Shown here: positions 6,437-9,091 of the stretch, piece after piece | Position numbering within the stretch: the stretch's first letter is position 1 | Layout of the letters: every line of letters begins with the position of its first letter | Assembly (NCBI GenBank): GCA_963966275.1 | Contig: CAWZYQ010000156.1 | Coordinates: 1-9,091 of the forward strand | Source of the DNA: UBA10427 sp003500135 | Lineage (GTDB): Bacteria; Bacteroidota; Bacteroidia; Cytophagales; Cyclobacteriaceae | Direction: 5' to 3' | Length of the DNA stretch: 9,091 nucleotides | Notes under the pieces: model-generated | Told to the model about the DNA's origin: nothing | Seen by the model: only the letters and a program-made list of their open reading frames with translations | Databases searched by the model: none | Translations under genes and position numbers: made by a program

Positions 6437-7446
6437 ATGCTTTTAGAGGAAAACATGGCCCTTTGCTAATCGCAGAAATTGGCGGTAATCATGAGGGCGA
6501 TTTTGAATATGCAAAAGAACTTGTAAACCTCGCTATTGAATCAGATGTTGATTACATAAAACTGCAATTGTACCAAGGGGATTCTCTAGTCAATCCAAAT
6601 ATAAGTCCGGATAGGAATAAGCATTTCAAGAAATTTGAATTATCTAAATCACAATATATCGATCTTGCCCAAATGGTAATTGATGCAGGAAAATCTTTTA
6701 CCTCTTCAGTATGGGACCCTGAATATTTAAGCTGGATTGACAAATATATGGATATTTATAAAATTGGATCAGGAGACTTAACCTGCTATCCAATACTCAC
6801 TAAAATTGCTCAAAAAGGAAAACCAATAGTGTTATCAACTGGCCTATCGATGATGAATGAGGTAGAAAATTCGGTGGCCTTTCTTCGCTCAATTAATTCT
6901 AAATATCAATCAAAAGATAATTTAGCTGTTTTGCAATGTACTTCGATGTATCCTATTGAAAATTCTGATGTACATCTGAATACTATGTTTACCTACAAAA
7001 ATAAACTCGATGTAACCATAGGTTATTCGGATCATACAACTGACCTCAGCGCTTTAAAATATGCAACGGCTATGCGAGCTGAAGTTCTTGAATTCCATTT
7101 TACAGATTCACGTGATAATAAAACATTTAGGGATCATAAAGTTTCATTAACTAAAAGTGAAGTTCTTGAACTGATTGAAGAAATTAAATTAATTCGTACT
7201 ATTCAAGGCAGCAATGAAAAGCAACCCTTAAAAATAGAAACAGATAATAATCATGTTTACACATTTAGAAGAGCTGTATATCCGAAAACAGACATTCCTG
7301 CCAACACTTTAATTTCGGAAGAACATTTGGTAACTTTGCGACCCAATGAAGGAATAGGAGCAGAATTTTTTTATGAATTAGTAGGGAAATATTCCGCTCA
7401 AGACTTGAAGAAATATCAAAAATTAGATTGGAATTTATTTAAATAG
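6433..7446 (+). CDS. neuB: NeuB/SpsE-family PEP-dependent nonulosonate synthase
   Basis: The family condenses phosphoenolpyruvate with an N-acyl hexosamine-like aldose to a nine-carbon 3-deoxy acid. Residues 1-260 form the NeuB TIM barrel and about 273-337 the C-terminal SAF (antifreeze-like) domain that covers the active site. Motifs are AEIGGNHEGD (14-23), YIKLQ (41-45, PEP lysine Lys43), KIGSGDLTCYP (110-120, Lys110), LSTGLS (134-139), LQCTSMYP (167-174), GYSDHT (197-202, metal ligand His201), EFHFT (220-224, metal ligand His222) and RDHKVSL (233-239). By comparison with meningococcal NeuB, both metal histidines and both lysines are kept. Departures are Asp115 where many bacterial enzymes have Glu, and Phe221 where Lys or Arg is usual. 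The length of 337 is near normal. The gene overlaps spsF by four bases. Whether it makes sialic, legionaminic, pseudaminic or another acid cannot be told; the symbol is family-level. Confidence 0.9.
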   Translation: MNAFRGKHGPLLIAEIGGNHEGDFEYAKELVNLAIESDVDYIKLQLYQGDSLVNPNISPDRNKHFKKFELSKSQYIDLAQMVIDAGKSFTSSVWDPEYLSWIDKYMDIYKIGSGDLTCYPILTKIAQKGKPIVLSTGLSMMNEVENSVAFLRSINSKYQSKDNLAVLQCTSMYPIENSDVHLNTMFTYKNKLDVTIGYSDHTTDLSALKYATAMRAEVLEFHFTDSRDNKTFRDHKVSLTKSEVLELIEEIKLIRTIQGSNEKQPLKIETDNNHVYTFRRAVYPKTDIPANTLISEEHLVTLRPNEGIGAEFFYELVGKYSAQDLKKYQKLDWNLFK

Positions 7447-7447
7447 G

Positions 7448-8572
7448 ATGATTAATTGGAAAAGGGTAACCTCCTTATCGAATAGGGAAAAAACAAATAC
7501 TGAACAATGGGTTCGTGACTATAATGGGCATCAAGAAATATTTAATCTTGATATTCATTACGGTAAAAAGACAGATTTATTAGGTCTTAAAAAAGATATT
7601 ATTGATAGAATAAAAGATAAAATCTTATACTATAAGGAATCCAGAGAGAAACTTTACAATACGGATGAAAAAGAATTAGTCACAAATTGTCCTGTTTGTG
7701 ACAACTCTAGCAATAACACAATACCAAAAGTTAATATATACGGAGCAAATTATGTACAATGTTCCAAATGCTCTCATGTCTATTTAAAGGAAAGACCATC
7801 GAAGAAGTCCATTCACAACTTTTATCTTAATGATATTACTTATGCTTCGACCTATACAAATAAAAAATCAGCAGAATCACGTTTAGAAAAAATTGCAGTT
7901 CCTTGGGTTAATTGGATGATTGATGTTTATGAGAGTAAATTCCAAAAGAAACCGAAAAAAATATTAGATATTGGTTCAGGAGCGGGCCATTTTGTAGAGG
8001 CATGCAAGAGAGCAGGTTTAGAGGCCAATGGTATTGAGTTAAATGAGTCAAGTAGAAAATTTGCCACTGACATATGGGGTTTTGAATTAGATGGGAGAGA
8101 TTTTATCGAGGTCTCAAAAGAATATTCTGGATACGATATTGTAACATTTTGGGGTCTTCTTGAGCATACACCATACCCAAAAAGCATATTAAATGCTACT
8201 AAGAAAGTCTTTGATGGGAAAAAAGATTCAATGGTGATTTCAAAAGTGCCAAGATGGGACTCTCTTAGTACCGCAATACAGAGACTTGAAAGCGATGCAA
8301 TTATCAGACATTTAGATCCTATGGGACATATTATGGCTTTTACTGATGAGTCAATTGCTGAACTATATTACCAATGTGGTTTTATGCCTAGTACTGCATG
8401 GTATTATGGTATGGATGTATTCGAGACCTTTATGCAACTTGGCAATAAGATCAATCAATATGACCATTTTACAAATACCGGCCAGCTTCAAATAGAGCTT
8501 CAACAATTTATTGATGAGCAACATTTCTCTGACGGTATAACACTAGTTGGTACACCACAAACCGATTCATGA
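7448..8572 (+). CDS. SAM-dependent methyltransferase with N-terminal zinc ribbon
   Basis: The 374-residue protein has a helical lead (1-75), a CPVC...CSKC ribbon with Cys81, Cys84, Cys105 and Cys108 that probably binds zinc, and then a class I methyltransferase core. Motif I is ILDIGSGAGH at 172-181, the acidic residue at the end of strand 2 is Glu197 in GIELNE, and WGLLEH at 235-240 is the post-motif loop. About residues 280-374 form a further C-terminal region that I do not recognise in detail. Zinc-ribbon methyltransferases of this build are common in polysaccharide and deoxysugar clusters, some of them sugar C-methyltransferases. It starts one base after the synthase stop and ends in an ATGA overlap with the glycosyltransferase. 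I infer methylation of a sugar in the pathway, either the nonulosonate or another residue of the repeat unit. The substrate is unassigned, and an O-methyl role is equally possible. Confidence 0.85.
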   Translation: MINWKRVTSLSNREKTNTEQWVRDYNGHQEIFNLDIHYGKKTDLLGLKKDIIDRIKDKILYYKESREKLYNTDEKELVTNCPVCDNSSNNTIPKVNIYGANYVQCSKCSHVYLKERPSKKSIHNFYLNDITYASTYTNKKSAESRLEKIAVPWVNWMIDVYESKFQKKPKKILDIGSGAGHFVEACKRAGLEANGIELNESSRKFATDIWGFELDGRDFIEVSKEYSGYDIVTFWGLLEHTPYPKSILNATKKVFDGKKDSMVISKVPRWDSLSTAIQRLESDAIIRHLDPMGHIMAFTDESIAELYYQCGFMPSTAWYYGMDVFETFMQLGNKINQYDHFTNTGQLQIELQQFIDEQHFSDGITLVGTPQTDS

Positions 8573-9091
8573 TGTCACCAATTAATGAATTTTTTCCTCT
8601 TATTTCAGTATATATTACCAATTACAATTATGGTGCTTTTATCCAAAAGTCAATAGATAGTGTATTCGATCAATCCTTTAAAAACTGGGAATTGATTATT
8701 ATTGATGATGGCTCAACTGATAATTCTAAATCTATAATAGAAAAATACAGGAATCATCAGAAAGTAAAAATAGTCTATCAGAAAAATAAGGGGCTGAATG
8801 TATCTAACAATATAGCACTAAGAATAGCTGACGGGAAATATATAATGCGTCTGGACGCCGATGATTATTTGGACGAAAACGCTTTGTTAGTACTCAGTAA
8901 TAAGCTTGAGGAAAATGATCATTTAGGCCTGGTATTTCCTGATTATTTTTTAGTTGATTCAGAAGGTGAAATACTTAATATCGAAAAAAGAAATTCATTT
9001 ACAGAAGATGTGACGCTTTTAGATCAACCTGCACACGGTGCCTGTACTATGATAAGAAAGGCCGCATTAGAAAGTGTTGGAGGATATGATG
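8569..9091 (+). CDS. Family 2 glycosyltransferase, N-terminal part (cut by the window edge)
   Basis: The open frame begins at ATGATG (8569 or 8572), overlapping the methyltransferase stop, and remains open to the end of the window, giving 174 codons. The N terminus PLISVYITNYNYGAFIQKSI (residues 10-29) is the classic first strand and helix of GT2 enzymes. DDGSTD at 46-51 binds the nucleotide, and RLDADDY at 94-100 carries the D-x-D metal motif. HGACTMIRKAALESVGGYD at the visible end is the acceptor-side region. GT2 enzymes transfer from NDP-sugars in the cytoplasm onto a lipid-linked glycan. Transferases using CMP-nonulosonates usually belong to other families, so this one more likely adds a different residue of the repeat unit. 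The operon plainly continues beyond the right edge. Confidence 0.93.
   Translation, partial: MMSPINEFFPLISVYITNYNYGAFIQKSIDSVFDQSFKNWELIIIDDGSTDNSKSIIEKYRNHQKVKIVYQKNKGLNVSNNIALRIADGKYIMRLDADDYLDENALLVLSNKLEENDHLGLVFPDYFLVDSEGEILNIEKRNSFTEDVTLLDQPAHGACTMIRKAALESVGGYD

Overview
The window looks like chromosomal DNA from the phylum Bacteroidota, probably a Cytophagales-like lineage. The grounds are Bacteroidota-type promoters (TTG-N19-TAnnTTTG, very clear upstream of the tRNA gene), starts without a strong Shine-Dalgarno sequence, a long L25/Ctc-type ribosomal protein with an acidic tail, and the style of the flippase and sugar genes. No species can be named from the sequence alone.

Positions 1-2583 are a housekeeping block read entirely on the minus strand. 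In transcription order it holds tRNA-Gln(UUG), a hairpin, prs (PRPP synthetase), rplY (L25/Ctc), an intrinsic terminator, pth (peptidyl-tRNA hydrolase), and the first codons of an unidentified gene running off the left edge. The order prs-ctc-pth is also found in Bacillus subtilis, so it is an old arrangement. A terminator between rplY and pth, together with a candidate promoter before pth, suggests pth can be expressed separately here.

Positions 2584-9091 are a surface-polysaccharide locus in two divergent operons separated by only 21 bp. The minus-strand operon encodes a DegT/DnrJ/EryC1 sugar aminotransferase and, ten bases after its stop-codon start, a polytopic polysaccharide flippase that begins at a TTG codon. 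The plus-strand operon is packed with 1-nt gaps and ATGA overlaps: a left-handed beta-helix acyltransferase, an SpsF-type cytidylyltransferase, a NeuB/SpsE-type synthase with a C-terminal SAF domain, a zinc-ribbon SAM methyltransferase, and a family 2 glycosyltransferase cut by the right edge.

Together these genes suggest synthesis of an amino- and acyl-modified sugar, formation of a nonulosonate-like acid from PEP, its activation with CTP, methylation, glycosyl transfer and export across the inner membrane. The pairing resembles spsC-spsE-spsF of the B. subtilis spore-coat polysaccharide operon. The early enzymes of a nonulosonate route (4,6-dehydratase, hydrolysing 2-epimerase or nucleotidase) are not in the window, so the actual sugar is unknown. 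The points most worth following are unusual residues in the synthase and the cytidylyltransferase, the methyltransferase's place in the pathway, and a palindrome lying across the divergent start region. There is no CRISPR array, insertion sequence or phage gene, and no gene-free stretch above 300 bases.
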